DNA from: an uncultured Dokdonia sp.
GTDB taxonomy: Bacteria; Bacteroidota; Bacteroidia; Flavobacteriales; Flavobacteriaceae
NCBI RefSeq assembly: GCF_947492535.1
Contig: NZ_CANLNH010000002.1
Coordinates: forward strand, 372,001 to 436,000
DNA: 64,000 nucleotides
Direction: 5' to 3'
This document shows, piece after piece, positions 43,207 to 52,234 of this stretch. Position 1 is the first letter of the stretch, and each line of letters starts with the position of its first letter. The translations under genes were made by a program, and so were the position numbers. Below the pieces are notes generated by a model that saw nothing but the letters and a program-made list of their open reading frames with translations, was not told where the DNA came from and did no database searches.

Positions 43207-44103
43207 ATGGCTCTACAAATAGATCAAAAAAGTGTCGCTCAAGGTTTAGAAACAGAAACTATATTAGAGTCTGGATTTTCTGTATTGACATTTTCTAATG
43301 TATTAGATGTCAACAGACAAATTGTACGCGAAGTAGATAGCAGTATTATTCAGTTTCATTTTTGTTTAAAAGGACAATCTATCTTTACATTTAATAATGG
43401 TGCGTATCATTTACCTATGCCAGAAGATCAATCATTATTACTGTATAATCCACAGCGAGATTTACCTATGAATCTTCAATTACAGCCTGATACATGGGTG
43501 GTTTCTATATTGATGTCTATTAAAAAGTTTCATAGTCTGTTTTCGCGTGAAGCAAATTATATTACCTTTTTAAGTGAAGAAAATAAAGATCGTAAATACT
43601 ATAAAGATGGTGCTGTAACGCCTAGTATGGCTATTGTCTTAAATCAGTTAATGAATTATAATTTACACCCTAGTATTAAAGAATTATACTTTAAAGGAAA
43701 AGCATATGAGTTATTGAGCCTTTACTTTAATAAACCTGTAGATGCAGATATTGCACAATGTCCTTTTCTGGCAGATGAAGATAATGTTACCAAGATCAAA
43801 AAAGCCAAAGAGATCATTATTGCTCGTATGACAGAACCTCCTACTTTATTAGAACTTTCCATAGAGATAGGTCTTTCTCTTAAAAAACTAAAAGAAGGAT
43901 TTAAGCAGATTTATGGAGATTCTGTATATAGCTTTTTGTTTGATTATAAAATGGAAGTGGCTCGGCAATTATTAGCCTCTGGTCAGTATAATGTCAATGA
44001 AGTCGGACTTAAAGTAGGGTATAGTACCTCTAGTCATTTTATCGCAGGCTTTAAAAAGAAATTTGGAACCACCCCTAAGAAGTATTTAATGTCTTTGGGG
44101 TAA
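43207..44103 (+). CDS. AraC-family transcription regulator (PchR-like)
   Basis: 298 residues from the ATG at 43207 (MALQIDQKSVAQ); an ATG at 43162 is in frame but lies in the putative operator region. The C-terminal 100 residues carry two HTH motifs (LLELSIEIGLSLKKLKEGFK and VNEVGLKVGYSTSSHFIAGF) and the typical FKKKFGTTPKKY end. The N-terminal domain resembles the PchR group, which often senses siderophores or iron status. Divergent from hemA, so it may control haem synthesis; this is inference. Confidence 0.88.
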   Translation: MALQIDQKSVAQGLETETILESGFSVLTFSNVLDVNRQIVREVDSSIIQFHFCLKGQSIFTFNNGAYHLPMPEDQSLLLYNPQRDLPMNLQLQPDTWVVSILMSIKKFHSLFSREANYITFLSEENKDRKYYKDGAVTPSMAIVLNQLMNYNLHPSIKELYFKGKAYELLSLYFNKPVDADIAQCPFLADEDNVTKIKKAKEIIIARMTEPPTLLELSIEIGLSLKKLKEGFKQIYGDSVYSFLFDYKMEVARQLLASGQYNVNEVGLKVGYSTSSHFIAGFKKKFGTTPKKYLMSLG

Positions 44104-44718
44104 TTTAACAATTAGTTTATTAAGTTTTATTTGTACGATTCCATTGACTCCTAAGCTTCCCCATAAATCTTTTCGAAGTGCCCTAGGCAAATAATATATT
44201 GATTGTATCGTATTAATATCTATTTCGTTGATAATCTTTTTCTGTTCATGTGGATCATAAATAGGTTTGTCATTAATAGTAATTAATGGACAAGAATTGC
44301 ATATTCTAGGTCTAACAGCAATATTAGAGACCTTATTGTTAAGTAGGTTTTTAATTTCTAACAGCTCTTTCTTCTTTTCTTTTTCCGATTGCTTTTCTGT
44401 TCGTATTACGGTTATATTTTCACAAGGTTTATGAGAAAAAGTATTTTTTATAAATTGGATGTATTCAATGCTTTTCTGATTATATCTCGATAGTACGGAA
44501 TCTATGTTAGATATATCATGAGGAACCCCATCAACTAAAATAAAATCACAAAAACTATCTTTATTAGAATCAATACTATGTAATACATACGCTTTTTGCT
44601 TTATGTCAGACAATGTATAAGGCTTTTTAACCTTCTCTTGATTACTATGAATTGTAGATTTACAGGAGATATTAATGCAAATTAGAATGCTTATTATTAC
44701 ATACGTTGAAAATTTCAT
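44086..44718 (-). CDS. Lipoprotein with TonB-plug-like C-terminus
   Basis: 210 residues; lipobox NISC with Cys at 19. The C-terminal third (ITINDKPIYDP...IDINTIQSIYYLPR...GSLGVNGIVQI) matches the core of SusC-type plug domains (DGxP, I-x-SI, YGSxGxNGVI), without any barrel. It overlaps the convergent AraC gene by 18 bp. Its role is unknown; it may dock to another outer-membrane protein. Confidence 0.65.
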   Translation of the reverse strand: MKFSTYVIISILICINISCKSTIHSNQEKVKKPYTLSDIKQKAYVLHSIDSNKDSFCDFILVDGVPHDISNIDSVLSRYNQKSIEYIQFIKNTFSHKPCENITVIRTEKQSEKEKKKELLEIKNLLNNKVSNIAVRPRICNSCPLITINDKPIYDPHEQKKIINEIDINTIQSIYYLPRALRKDLWGSLGVNGIVQIKLNKLIVKLPQRH

Positions 44719-44852
44719 AAAGTAGGTGCTTTAAACAAACATATATATTGTTGGAATACTATGAAATCCTAAATGAGGGATTTAGCGTTTTCAATGAGTA
44801 AAATAACATATATGTAGTAACTTTATCCTCTCATCCATTTTTTGAAGATATT

Positions 44853-45620
44853 ATGATAAATAAACTTTTTATAATAATCTGTATTACATTTCTTCTTTCC
44901 GCTTGCGCGAAAAAAAATACAGAAGCCACAACTACAAGTCTTGCTACCGAAAAGCAAACCCAAACAAAGAAGGTGTTGGTTTTTACGAAAACACTAGGGT
45001 GGCGCCATAAATCCATTGAAACAGGTATTGCTACCATAAAAGATTTTGGGAAAGCACATAACTTTGTAGTAGAACATACAGAAGATAGCACACATTTTTC
45101 AACCGCTTTTTTACCAAAATATGATGCAATTGTCTTTTTGAGTACTACTGGAAATGTATTGGATGATGACGCTCAAAAAAAGTTTGAAGCTTATATACAA
45201 GGAGGCGGAAGTTACCTAGGAATTCATGCTGCTGCTGATACTGAATATGAATGGCCTTGGTATGGAAAATTAGTAGGAGGCTATTTTGAAAGTCATCCTA
45301 ATAATCCCAATATTAGGAAAGCAACCCTACAAAAAACAACAAATAAGCACGGGAGTACAAAACATTACGAATCATCGTTTTCAAGAGACGATGAGTGGTA
45401 TAATTATAAGAACCTAAACCCTAATCTTACTGCCGTATTGCAACTTGATGAATCAAGTTACGAAGGCGGAACCAATGGAGATTTTCATCCTATTGCTTGG
45501 TATCATCTTTATGATGGCGGTAAAGCTTTTTATACTGGAGGTGGTCATACGAAAGAGTCGTATGCAGAAGTTGGATTTAGAAAACATCTTGAAGAAGCAC
45601 TTTTATGGTGTTTAGAATAG
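44853..45620 (+). CDS. ThuA-like lipoprotein (trehalose-utilisation-like domain)
   Basis: 255 residues with lipobox LLSACAKK (Cys at 19). The rest is one ThuA-like, glutamine-amidotransferase-fold domain: VLVFTKTLGWRHKSI, YDAIVFLSTTGNVL, YIQGGGSYLGIHAA, and the C-terminal GGGHTKESY. Catalytic Cys is lacking, as is usual for ThuA. Substrates are presumably sugars; unproven. Confidence 0.88.
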   Translation: MINKLFIIICITFLLSACAKKNTEATTTSLATEKQTQTKKVLVFTKTLGWRHKSIETGIATIKDFGKAHNFVVEHTEDSTHFSTAFLPKYDAIVFLSTTGNVLDDDAQKKFEAYIQGGGSYLGIHAAADTEYEWPWYGKLVGGYFESHPNNPNIRKATLQKTTNKHGSTKHYESSFSRDDEWYNYKNLNPNLTAVLQLDESSYEGGTNGDFHPIAWYHLYDGGKAFYTGGGHTKESYAEVGFRKHLEEALLWCLE

Positions 45621-45672
45621 TACTATCAAAAACTCTTATACGTTTCATAATGCGGTATTGTAAGATACTCCG

Positions 45673-45680
45673 TATTTTTG
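45673..45680 (+). promoter_or_regulatory. -7 box upstream of hemH
   Basis: TATTTTTG matches TAnnTTTG, 95 bp before the hemH ATG. No -33 box at the standard distance. Confidence 0.35.
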
Positions 45681-45774
45681 CGAATGAATTTTGTCTAAAC
45701 ATACTAAATAAAGGTTAGACATTTTGAATAAGATTTATTTCTACAACGTAGAGAGCTATTATAAAAGATAAAGA

Positions 45775-46809
45775 ATGAGCAAAGGTGTTTTACTCGTTAA
45801 CTTAGGATCTCCAAAAAGTACAGATCCTAAAGATGTAAAAAAATATTTAGGAGAGTTTCTAATGGATGAGCGTGTGATTGACGTTCCTTATGCAGCACGC
45901 GCATTGCTAGTAAAAGGAATCATTCTCAACACACGACCTAAACAAAGTGCTAAAGCCTATAGTAAAATATGGTGGGAGGAAGGTTCGCCACTTATTGTAC
46001 TTACAGAGCGTTTACAAAAGAAAGTACAATCTCATACACAATTACCTGTAGAAATTGCAATGCGTTACGGAACACCTTCTATTAAAGAAGGGTTGCAAAA
46101 GCTTCATGATCAAGGTGTAGATGATGTGATGTTATTACCTTTATATCCTCAATTTGCCATGGCAACTACAGAGACAATTCTCGTTTTAGCAGAAGAATTG
46201 CGCGCAAAGCATTTCCCTTCAATGAAAATTACAGATGTTCCTGCGTTTTATCATAGAGATGATTATATAAAAGTACTTTCAGAAAGCATAGGAGAACATC
46301 TTAAAGAACTAGACTACGAGCATTTACTATTTAGTTACCATGGTGTTCCCGAAAGGCATATTCGAAAAAGTGATGTAACCAAACTCCATTGTAAGATGGA
46401 TGGAAGTTGTTGTAGTGCAGCCTCAAAAGCACATGAGTTTTGCTATCGTCATCAGTGTTATGAAACCACGCGTAAAGTGGGGCAATATCTCAATCTAGAA
46501 CCAGGAACCTTTTCTACATCTTTTCAATCACGTTTAGGGTTTGATCCTTGGTTACAACCGTATACTGATCGTACTATAGAACGTATGGGAAAAGAAGGGT
46601 TTAAGAAAATGGCTATTGTTACTCCTGCATTTGTATCTGATTGTTTAGAAACCTTAGAAGAAATCGCCATGGAAGGGGAAGAAATCTTTCATGAAGCTGG
46701 AGGAAAAGAATTTACAACGATCCCTTGTTTAAATGATCGTGATGATTGGGCAGCCGTTATTGCAAGTTGGATTAAAGATTGGGAAGGTGTTAAAATGGAA
46801 GCGGTTTAA
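45775..46809 (+). CDS. hemH: Ferrochelatase
   Basis: Inserts Fe(II) into protoporphyrin IX, the last step to haem. 344 residues with LLVNLGSPKSTDPKDVKKYL at the N-terminus, active-site His in FSYHGVPERHIR, and CLETLEEIAMEGEE near the C-terminus. A Cys-rich stretch (HCKMDGSCCSAASK) after the active site is conspicuous. Not in the main hem operon but under 3 kb from hemA. Confidence 0.97.
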   Translation: MSKGVLLVNLGSPKSTDPKDVKKYLGEFLMDERVIDVPYAARALLVKGIILNTRPKQSAKAYSKIWWEEGSPLIVLTERLQKKVQSHTQLPVEIAMRYGTPSIKEGLQKLHDQGVDDVMLLPLYPQFAMATTETILVLAEELRAKHFPSMKITDVPAFYHRDDYIKVLSESIGEHLKELDYEHLLFSYHGVPERHIRKSDVTKLHCKMDGSCCSAASKAHEFCYRHQCYETTRKVGQYLNLEPGTFSTSFQSRLGFDPWLQPYTDRTIERMGKEGFKKMAIVTPAFVSDCLETLEEIAMEGEEIFHEAGGKEFTTIPCLNDRDDWAAVIASWIKDWEGVKMEAV

Positions 46810-46876
46810 TTTCACGTTCTATTAACACACTTTTTCAAAAAGTGGTTGCATCTTGCATATAACTAACACATAATTC

Positions 46877-48262
46877 TTGTCCAAAAAACAATCTACAGCT
46901 TTAGGCACAGAACCTATTTCAAAATTACTTGTTAAGCAGGCAGTACCTGCCTCTATAGGTATTTTGGTGATGTCTCTAAATATGATAGTAGATACCATCT
47001 TTGTGGGAAGATGGATTGGACCGCAAGCAATTTCTGCCATCACCGTTGTTATTCCGTTTACTTTTTTTATTGCGGCTATCGGTCTTGCTGTGGGAATTGG
47101 AGGAAGCTCTGTACTTTCTAGAGCCTTAGGCGCAGGAGATGAAGAAAAAGCATTACGTGTTTTTGGAAATCAAATCACAATTACCACACTCATCTCAGGC
47201 TCATTAGCCATTATAGGACTTGTGTTTCAAGACTTTTTTATAGAGTTTTTTGGTGCTGCCGATTCTTATAAAGAGATGGCACTTACCTATTATCGTATCG
47301 TACTTTACGGTATTTTGATGCTTGCTTTATGTATGATGGGGAATAACGTCATACGCGCAGAAGGGAAGCCAAAATTTGCTATGTATGCGATGATTCTTCC
47401 TGCGGTTGGAAATATTTTAATGGACTATATACTTATTAAAGTATTAGGATATGGAATGGAAGGTGCCGCTTGGGCTACATTTATAAGTTATGGGATCTGC
47501 TTTGGTTTTATCTTTTGGTTTTTTGTTGCCAAGAGTGAATTACGTCTTAAATTAAAATCATTTAAACTGGAACCCACTATTTTTAAAGAGATCAGCGGTT
47601 TGAGTGGTGTTACCTTAGCACGCCAAGGAATCATTAGTGTTTTAGGAATCTTACTTAATAATGTATTGATTACGTATGGCGATGCATTGGATCAAGCATC
47701 TTATGGAATCATAAGTAGGATGCTTATGTTTGCCTTATTTCCAGTAATAGGAGTCACGCAAGGGTTTATGCCCATTGCAGGATATAATTATGGAGCAAAA
47801 AAATATACTCGTGTAAGAGAGACTATTAATACGTCTATAAAATATGCAGGAATACTGGCACTACTCATCTTTGCGATTATTATGAGTTTCCCAGACTTTT
47901 TTGTGTCTATATTCTTAAGTGACAAAGGAGGCGATGCTCAAACCATTGCAGACAATGCAGAAATCTTTGCACGTACACCTAATGCCTTACGTTGGGTATT
48001 TGCCGCAACCCCTATTATTGTAGTACAACTTATTGGATCTGCGTATTTCCAATCTATAGGAAAAGCTGTGCCAGCCTTACTTTTAAGTCTAACAAAACAA
48101 GGATTCTTTTTAATTCCTTTAATCTTAATACTACCTCCATTTATAGGTGTTTGGGGTGTTTGGATCGCTTTCCCCATCGCCGATGTGCTTTCTACAGTAG
48201 TGACCGGGTTTTTCTTAAACAAAGAAGTAAAAACAAAACTTGCTCTTCAAGAAGAAGGATGA
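46877..48262 (+). CDS. MATE-family efflux transporter (TTG start)
   Basis: 461 residues with 12 membrane segments in two MatE halves (KLLVKQAVPASIGILVMSLN; the second half from about 240). The start is TTG at 46877 (MSKKQSTAL...), since no ATG fits. Drug/sodium antiporter of unknown substrate, only distantly similar to the MATE gene at 16652. Confidence 0.92.
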   Translation: MSKKQSTALGTEPISKLLVKQAVPASIGILVMSLNMIVDTIFVGRWIGPQAISAITVVIPFTFFIAAIGLAVGIGGSSVLSRALGAGDEEKALRVFGNQITITTLISGSLAIIGLVFQDFFIEFFGAADSYKEMALTYYRIVLYGILMLALCMMGNNVIRAEGKPKFAMYAMILPAVGNILMDYILIKVLGYGMEGAAWATFISYGICFGFIFWFFVAKSELRLKLKSFKLEPTIFKEISGLSGVTLARQGIISVLGILLNNVLITYGDALDQASYGIISRMLMFALFPVIGVTQGFMPIAGYNYGAKKYTRVRETINTSIKYAGILALLIFAIIMSFPDFFVSIFLSDKGGDAQTIADNAEIFARTPNALRWVFAATPIIVVQLIGSAYFQSIGKAVPALLLSLTKQGFFLIPLILILPPFIGVWGVWIAFPIADVLSTVVTGFFLNKEVKTKLALQEEG

Positions 48263-48269
48263 TGTATAT

Positions 48270-48283
48270 GCTTTCGCGAAAGC
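48270..48283. repeat. TTTCGCGAAA palindrome, intergenic
   Basis: GCTTTCGCGAAAGC, 8 bp after the MATE stop codon, with no T run. Unlikely to be a terminator. Confidence 0.85.
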
Positions 48284-48411
48284 GTACACAGCTATACTCC
48301 TTTTAAAAAGAACTATTATTCTCTTTTGTAGAATACGTTAAAAAACTCCCAAAAAAGAAATCCTTCTTAAGAATTCCTTAAATTTCTGTCAAAATACCAA
48401 ACTAAAATTCA

Positions 48412-51400
48412 ATGAAAACCAACATTCTCTTCCTTTTTCTGAGTATTTTCTCAGGAATGGTACTACAAACAAGTGCGCAAACCCCAGATGAATCTTCGTA
48501 TGAAGCCTTAGAATATCGATTAATTGGTCCTTTTAGAGGTGGCCGTAGTGCTGCTGTCACAGGAGTGCCAGGACAACCTGATTTATTTTATATGGGGAGT
48601 ACCGGTGGTGGTGTCTGGCGTACCACCAATGGAGGAAAGGAATGGGAAAATATTTCTGACGGTTTTTTTGGAGGAAGTATTGGAGCCGTAGAGGTTTCAA
48701 AAAGTGATCCTAATGTGATTTATGTAGGCGGAGGAGAAAAAACCCTTCGAGGAAATGTGTCTTCTGGATATGGTATCTGGAAAACAGTAGATGCAGGACA
48801 AACCTGGAGTCAGGTAGGACTAAAAAATAGTCGTCACGTACCTCGTATACGAGTACACCCTACCAATCCTGATATTGTATATGCAGGTGTGTTAGGTAAT
48901 ATCTATAAGCCTACACAAGAACGTGGTGTATATAAAAGTGTTGACGGAGGAAAAACATGGAGACAAACATTGTTTAGTAATTCAAATGCTGGGGTTGTCG
49001 ATTTAATCATAGATCCAAATAACTATAGAGTATTATATGCTACAACATGGAATGCAAGACGTACGCCGTATAGCTTGAGTTCTGGTGGCGATGGATCGGT
49101 ATTATGGAAAAGTACAGACGAAGGAGAAACGTGGACAGAACTATCTACTAATGATGGTTTTGCAAAAGGTATTCTAGGAATTATGGGTATTACCGTATCT
49201 CCTGTAAATAGCAACCGTCTCTATGCGATGGTCGAAAATGAAAAAGAAGGAGGTCTATATACCTCTAAAGATGGCGGAATGAATTGGTCTAAGGTAAATT
49301 CAGAACGTAAATTACGTCAGCGTGCATGGTATTATACACGTCTGTATGCAGATACAAAAGATGAAAATACCGTATATGTTTTAAATGTACGTTATCATAA
49401 ATCAACAGACGGAGGAAAATCCTTTAGTACCTATAACGCACCACATGGAGATCATCACGATTTATGGATTGCTCCAGAAGATCCAAATCGTATGATTATT
49501 GGAGATGATGGAGGAGCGCAAGTGACGTATGATGGTGGACGTAGTTGGAGTACGTATTTGAATCAGCCAACATCACAGTTTTATCGTGTAACAACAGATA
49601 ATGCTTTTCCATACCGTATTTATGTAGCACAGCAAGATAATAGTACCATCCGTATTCCGCACAGAACGGAAGGTGGAAGCATCTCTGAAGACGATTGGGA
49701 AAGTACAGCTGGAGGTGAGAGTGCTCACATTGCAGTAGATCCAAAAAATAATGAAATTGTATATGGAGGGAGTTATGATGGTTTCTTAACAAGAGTAAAT
49801 CACGAAAAAAACACGGTGCGTTCTATTTCAGTGTGGCCAGACAATCCAATGGGTCATGGTGTAGAAGATATGAAATACCGCTTCCAATGGAACTTCCCTA
49901 TTATCTTTAGTAAGCACAATCCTAATCGTATGTACACCTTTTCTCAAAATGTACACGTTACTGAAAATGAAGGGCAAAGTTGGAAAGTAATTAGTCCAGA
50001 TTTAACACGTAATGATCCAGAAAAGATGAAATCTTCTGGAGGACCCATTACGCAGGATAATACATCGGTAGAATATTACTGTACCATTTTTGCTGCAGCT
50101 GAGTCTCCTCTTAAAGAAGGATTACTTTGGGTAGGAAGTGATGATGGACTAGTACACGTGAGCCGTAATGGTGGTCAAACGTGGGATAATGTAACGCCTA
50201 AAGGAATGCCAGAATGGATGATGATTAATAGTGTAGAGCCTAGTGCTTTTGATGAAGGAACAGCTTATGTTGCAGGTACGCGTTATAAGTCGGGTGATTT
50301 TGCGCCGTATTTATATAAAACATCTGATTATGGAAAAACATGGAAGAAAATTACCAACGGAATTCCTTCAGAGCATTTTACACGTGTATTGCGTGAGGAT
50401 CCAAAACAAAAAGGGTTATTATATGCAGGAACCGAGACTGGAATGTATATCAGTTTTGACGATGGTCAACACTGGAAATCATTTCAGTTAAACCTTCCTA
50501 TTGTTCCTATTACAGATTTGACAATTAAAGACAATAATCTTATTGTAGCCACGCAAGGACGTAGTTTATGGATTATTGATGACCTTGGGATGTTACATCA
50601 GTCCGCTTTCGCGAAAGCGGGAGCAAACCACTTATTTAAACCAAAAGATACCTACCGTATGGGAGGTGGTGGTCGTGCTGGGAGTCTTACGACTGGAACC
50701 AATCACCCAAGCGGAGTCATGACCTATTTTAATTTGAAAGATTTTGATACCAAAAAAGATACCGTTTCATTGACTTATATGACAGTAGCAGGTGATACGA
50801 TACAGTCATTTAGTACAGGCGCTAAAGAGAAGAAAGATCAATTAAAAGCTGAAAAAGGAGGAAATTTATTCTCTTGGAATACACGTACCGATGGTGCAGA
50901 ACGTCTTAAAGGAATGATTCTTTGGTGGGCAAGTCTTGATGGACCTAAAGCCGTTCCAGGAAACTATAAAGTAGTCATGAATGTAAATGGAGAGGAGCAA
51001 ACGCAGTCGTTTGTGATCAAACCAAATCCAAATGCAGAAGCGACAGTGGCTGATATGCAACGACAATATGACTTTATAGCCGATGTAAATAAAACAGTAG
51101 ATCGTGCACATCAAAGTATTAAGAAAATTAGAAAGATTAATGCACAACTAAAAGCTTTTGAAGCTCAGTATAAAGACGATACTCGTACGGCTGATCTACG
51201 TGAAAAAGCAAAGAAAATGCAAGAAGAGTTCGGTAACATAGAAAAGGAATTATATCAAACGAAAAATCGTTCAGGTCAAGATCCTTTGAACTTCCCAATT
51301 AAATTAACAAATAAGTTAGGGCATTTAAATAGCCTTGTAGGAATGGGTGATTTTGGACCCACTGATCAAGATATTGCTGTTAAAAATGAACTCTCGGCAC

Positions 51401-51510
51401 AAATAAAAACACAACTCACAGCTTTTGACAACATGTTAGATGCTGAGGTGGCACAGTTTAATTCAGATTTTAATAACTTAAAATTGAATTATTTGTTTGT
51501 AGAGGATTAA
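48412..51510 (+). CDS. Exported sortilin/VPS10-like propeller protein
   Basis: 1032 residues; signal peptide cut after TSAQ (about 23). Many BNR/sortilin blades of the form S/T-x-D-x-G-x-T-W (WRTTNGGKEWEN, YKSVDGGKTWRQT, KSTDEGETWTE, YKTSDYGKTWKK) span about 30-740, followed by a strand-rich domain and a helical Lys/Gln-rich tail (about 880-1000). No sorting domain, unlike the 7401 protein, so likely periplasmic. Homologues are labelled glycosyl hydrolases, but no catalytic residue is evident. The palindrome at 50603 encodes SAFAKAG after the last propeller blade. Confidence 0.87.
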   Translation: MKTNILFLFLSIFSGMVLQTSAQTPDESSYEALEYRLIGPFRGGRSAAVTGVPGQPDLFYMGSTGGGVWRTTNGGKEWENISDGFFGGSIGAVEVSKSDPNVIYVGGGEKTLRGNVSSGYGIWKTVDAGQTWSQVGLKNSRHVPRIRVHPTNPDIVYAGVLGNIYKPTQERGVYKSVDGGKTWRQTLFSNSNAGVVDLIIDPNNYRVLYATTWNARRTPYSLSSGGDGSVLWKSTDEGETWTELSTNDGFAKGILGIMGITVSPVNSNRLYAMVENEKEGGLYTSKDGGMNWSKVNSERKLRQRAWYYTRLYADTKDENTVYVLNVRYHKSTDGGKSFSTYNAPHGDHHDLWIAPEDPNRMIIGDDGGAQVTYDGGRSWSTYLNQPTSQFYRVTTDNAFPYRIYVAQQDNSTIRIPHRTEGGSISEDDWESTAGGESAHIAVDPKNNEIVYGGSYDGFLTRVNHEKNTVRSISVWPDNPMGHGVEDMKYRFQWNFPIIFSKHNPNRMYTFSQNVHVTENEGQSWKVISPDLTRNDPEKMKSSGGPITQDNTSVEYYCTIFAAAESPLKEGLLWVGSDDGLVHVSRNGGQTWDNVTPKGMPEWMMINSVEPSAFDEGTAYVAGTRYKSGDFAPYLYKTSDYGKTWKKITNGIPSEHFTRVLREDPKQKGLLYAGTETGMYISFDDGQHWKSFQLNLPIVPITDLTIKDNNLIVATQGRSLWIIDDLGMLHQSAFAKAGANHLFKPKDTYRMGGGGRAGSLTTGTNHPSGVMTYFNLKDFDTKKDTVSLTYMTVAGDTIQSFSTGAKEKKDQLKAEKGGNLFSWNTRTDGAERLKGMILWWASLDGPKAVPGNYKVVMNVNGEEQTQSFVIKPNPNAEATVADMQRQYDFIADVNKTVDRAHQSIKKIRKINAQLKAFEAQYKDDTRTADLREKAKKMQEEFGNIEKELYQTKNRSGQDPLNFPIKLTNKLGHLNSLVGMGDFGPTDQDIAVKNELSAQIKTQLTAFDNMLDAEVAQFNSDFNNLKLNYLFVED
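50603..50620. repeat. TTTCGCGAAA palindrome (18 bp) in the 48412 gene
   Basis: CCGCTTTCGCGAAAGCGG, read as SAFAKAG. Confidence 0.9.
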
Positions 51511-51529
51511 AGAAAAGTATATACAATAG

Positions 51530-51569
51530 AAAATAAAAGCCCAGTCAATATTGACTGGGCTTTTATTTT
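51530..51569. terminator. Perfect 40-bp palindromic terminator
   Basis: 19-bp arms starting AAAATAAAAGCCCAGTCAA around a TA centre, with T/A runs on both ends, 19 bp after the stop at 51510. Confidence 0.9.
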
Positions 51570-51598
51570 GATGTTTTAAGTATTAAAGATGCCCTTCG

Positions 51599-51606
51599 TA
51601 TCTTTG
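51599..51606 (+). promoter_or_regulatory. -7 box almost touching the hemJ start
   Basis: TATCTTTG matches TAnnTTTG and ends 4 bp before the ATG at 51611. Transcription would begin at or in the start codon, implying a leaderless mRNA, as also suggested for hemA. Confidence 0.4.
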
Positions 51607-51610
51607 CCAT

Positions 51611-52162
51611 ATGGCAGAATACTACTTTTATATAAAAGCACTCCACATCATATTTATGGTAACGTGGTTTGCGGGTCTCTTTTATATGCCTCGGCTATTT
51701 GTATATCAAGTAGAGGCTAATGAAAAACCTTCCCCAGATCGTGAGATTTTAGGAAAGCAATTAGGCCTAATGGCAAAGCGTCTTTGGAAGATTATTACAG
51801 CCCCTTCATTAGTACTTTGCTCGCTATTTGCCTTCTTGATGTTGCATATCGCACCTACCTTATTAGAAAGCCCTTGGATGCAAATAAAATTAGGTTTTGT
51901 TATATTGCTATATATCTATCATGCTAAGACATGGAGTATATACAAGCAATTACAAAGAGGAGAATTTAAGCATTCTTCTAAATTTATGCGTATGTGGAAT
52001 GAAGGTGCCACCATTATTTTATTTGCTGTGGTTTTTCTAGCAGTTACAAAAAGCGCAACCAACTGGATTTATGGTGTCTTTGGAATTATAGGTCTAGGTG
52101 TATTGTTAATGCTTGGCATACGACTATATCGTAAGATTCAAGAAAAAAATCCAGATGCTTAA
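51611..52162 (+). CDS. hemJ: Protoporphyrinogen IX oxidase, HemJ type
   Basis: 183 residues, four or five membrane helices. The N-terminus KALHIIFMVTWFAGLFYMPRLFVY carries the family's conserved His and the WFAGLFYLPRLFVYH signature; the last His of that signature is Gln here. HemJ oxidises protoporphyrinogen IX to protoporphyrin IX, the step between HemF and HemH, so it completes the pathway in this window. Often mislabelled as CopD-like. Confidence 0.88.
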   Translation: MAEYYFYIKALHIIFMVTWFAGLFYMPRLFVYQVEANEKPSPDREILGKQLGLMAKRLWKIITAPSLVLCSLFAFLMLHIAPTLLESPWMQIKLGFVILLYIYHAKTWSIYKQLQRGEFKHSSKFMRMWNEGATIILFAVVFLAVTKSATNWIYGVFGIIGLGVLLMLGIRLYRKIQEKNPDA

Positions 52163-52234
52163 CAAAGTTATAAGTAGTATATAACCTTAATACAATAGTA
52201 TTCTTAGTACCTTAGTCATTCAACAAATAATAGT

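Noticed and set aside
46840-46860. ACTTTTT-AAAAAGT hairpin between hemH and the MATE gene
   Set aside because: Low-complexity A/T arms and no T run after it; not convincing as a terminator.
48270-48283. Palindrome after the MATE gene as a terminator
   Set aside because: No T run on either side; it belongs to the dispersed TTTCGCGAAA family.
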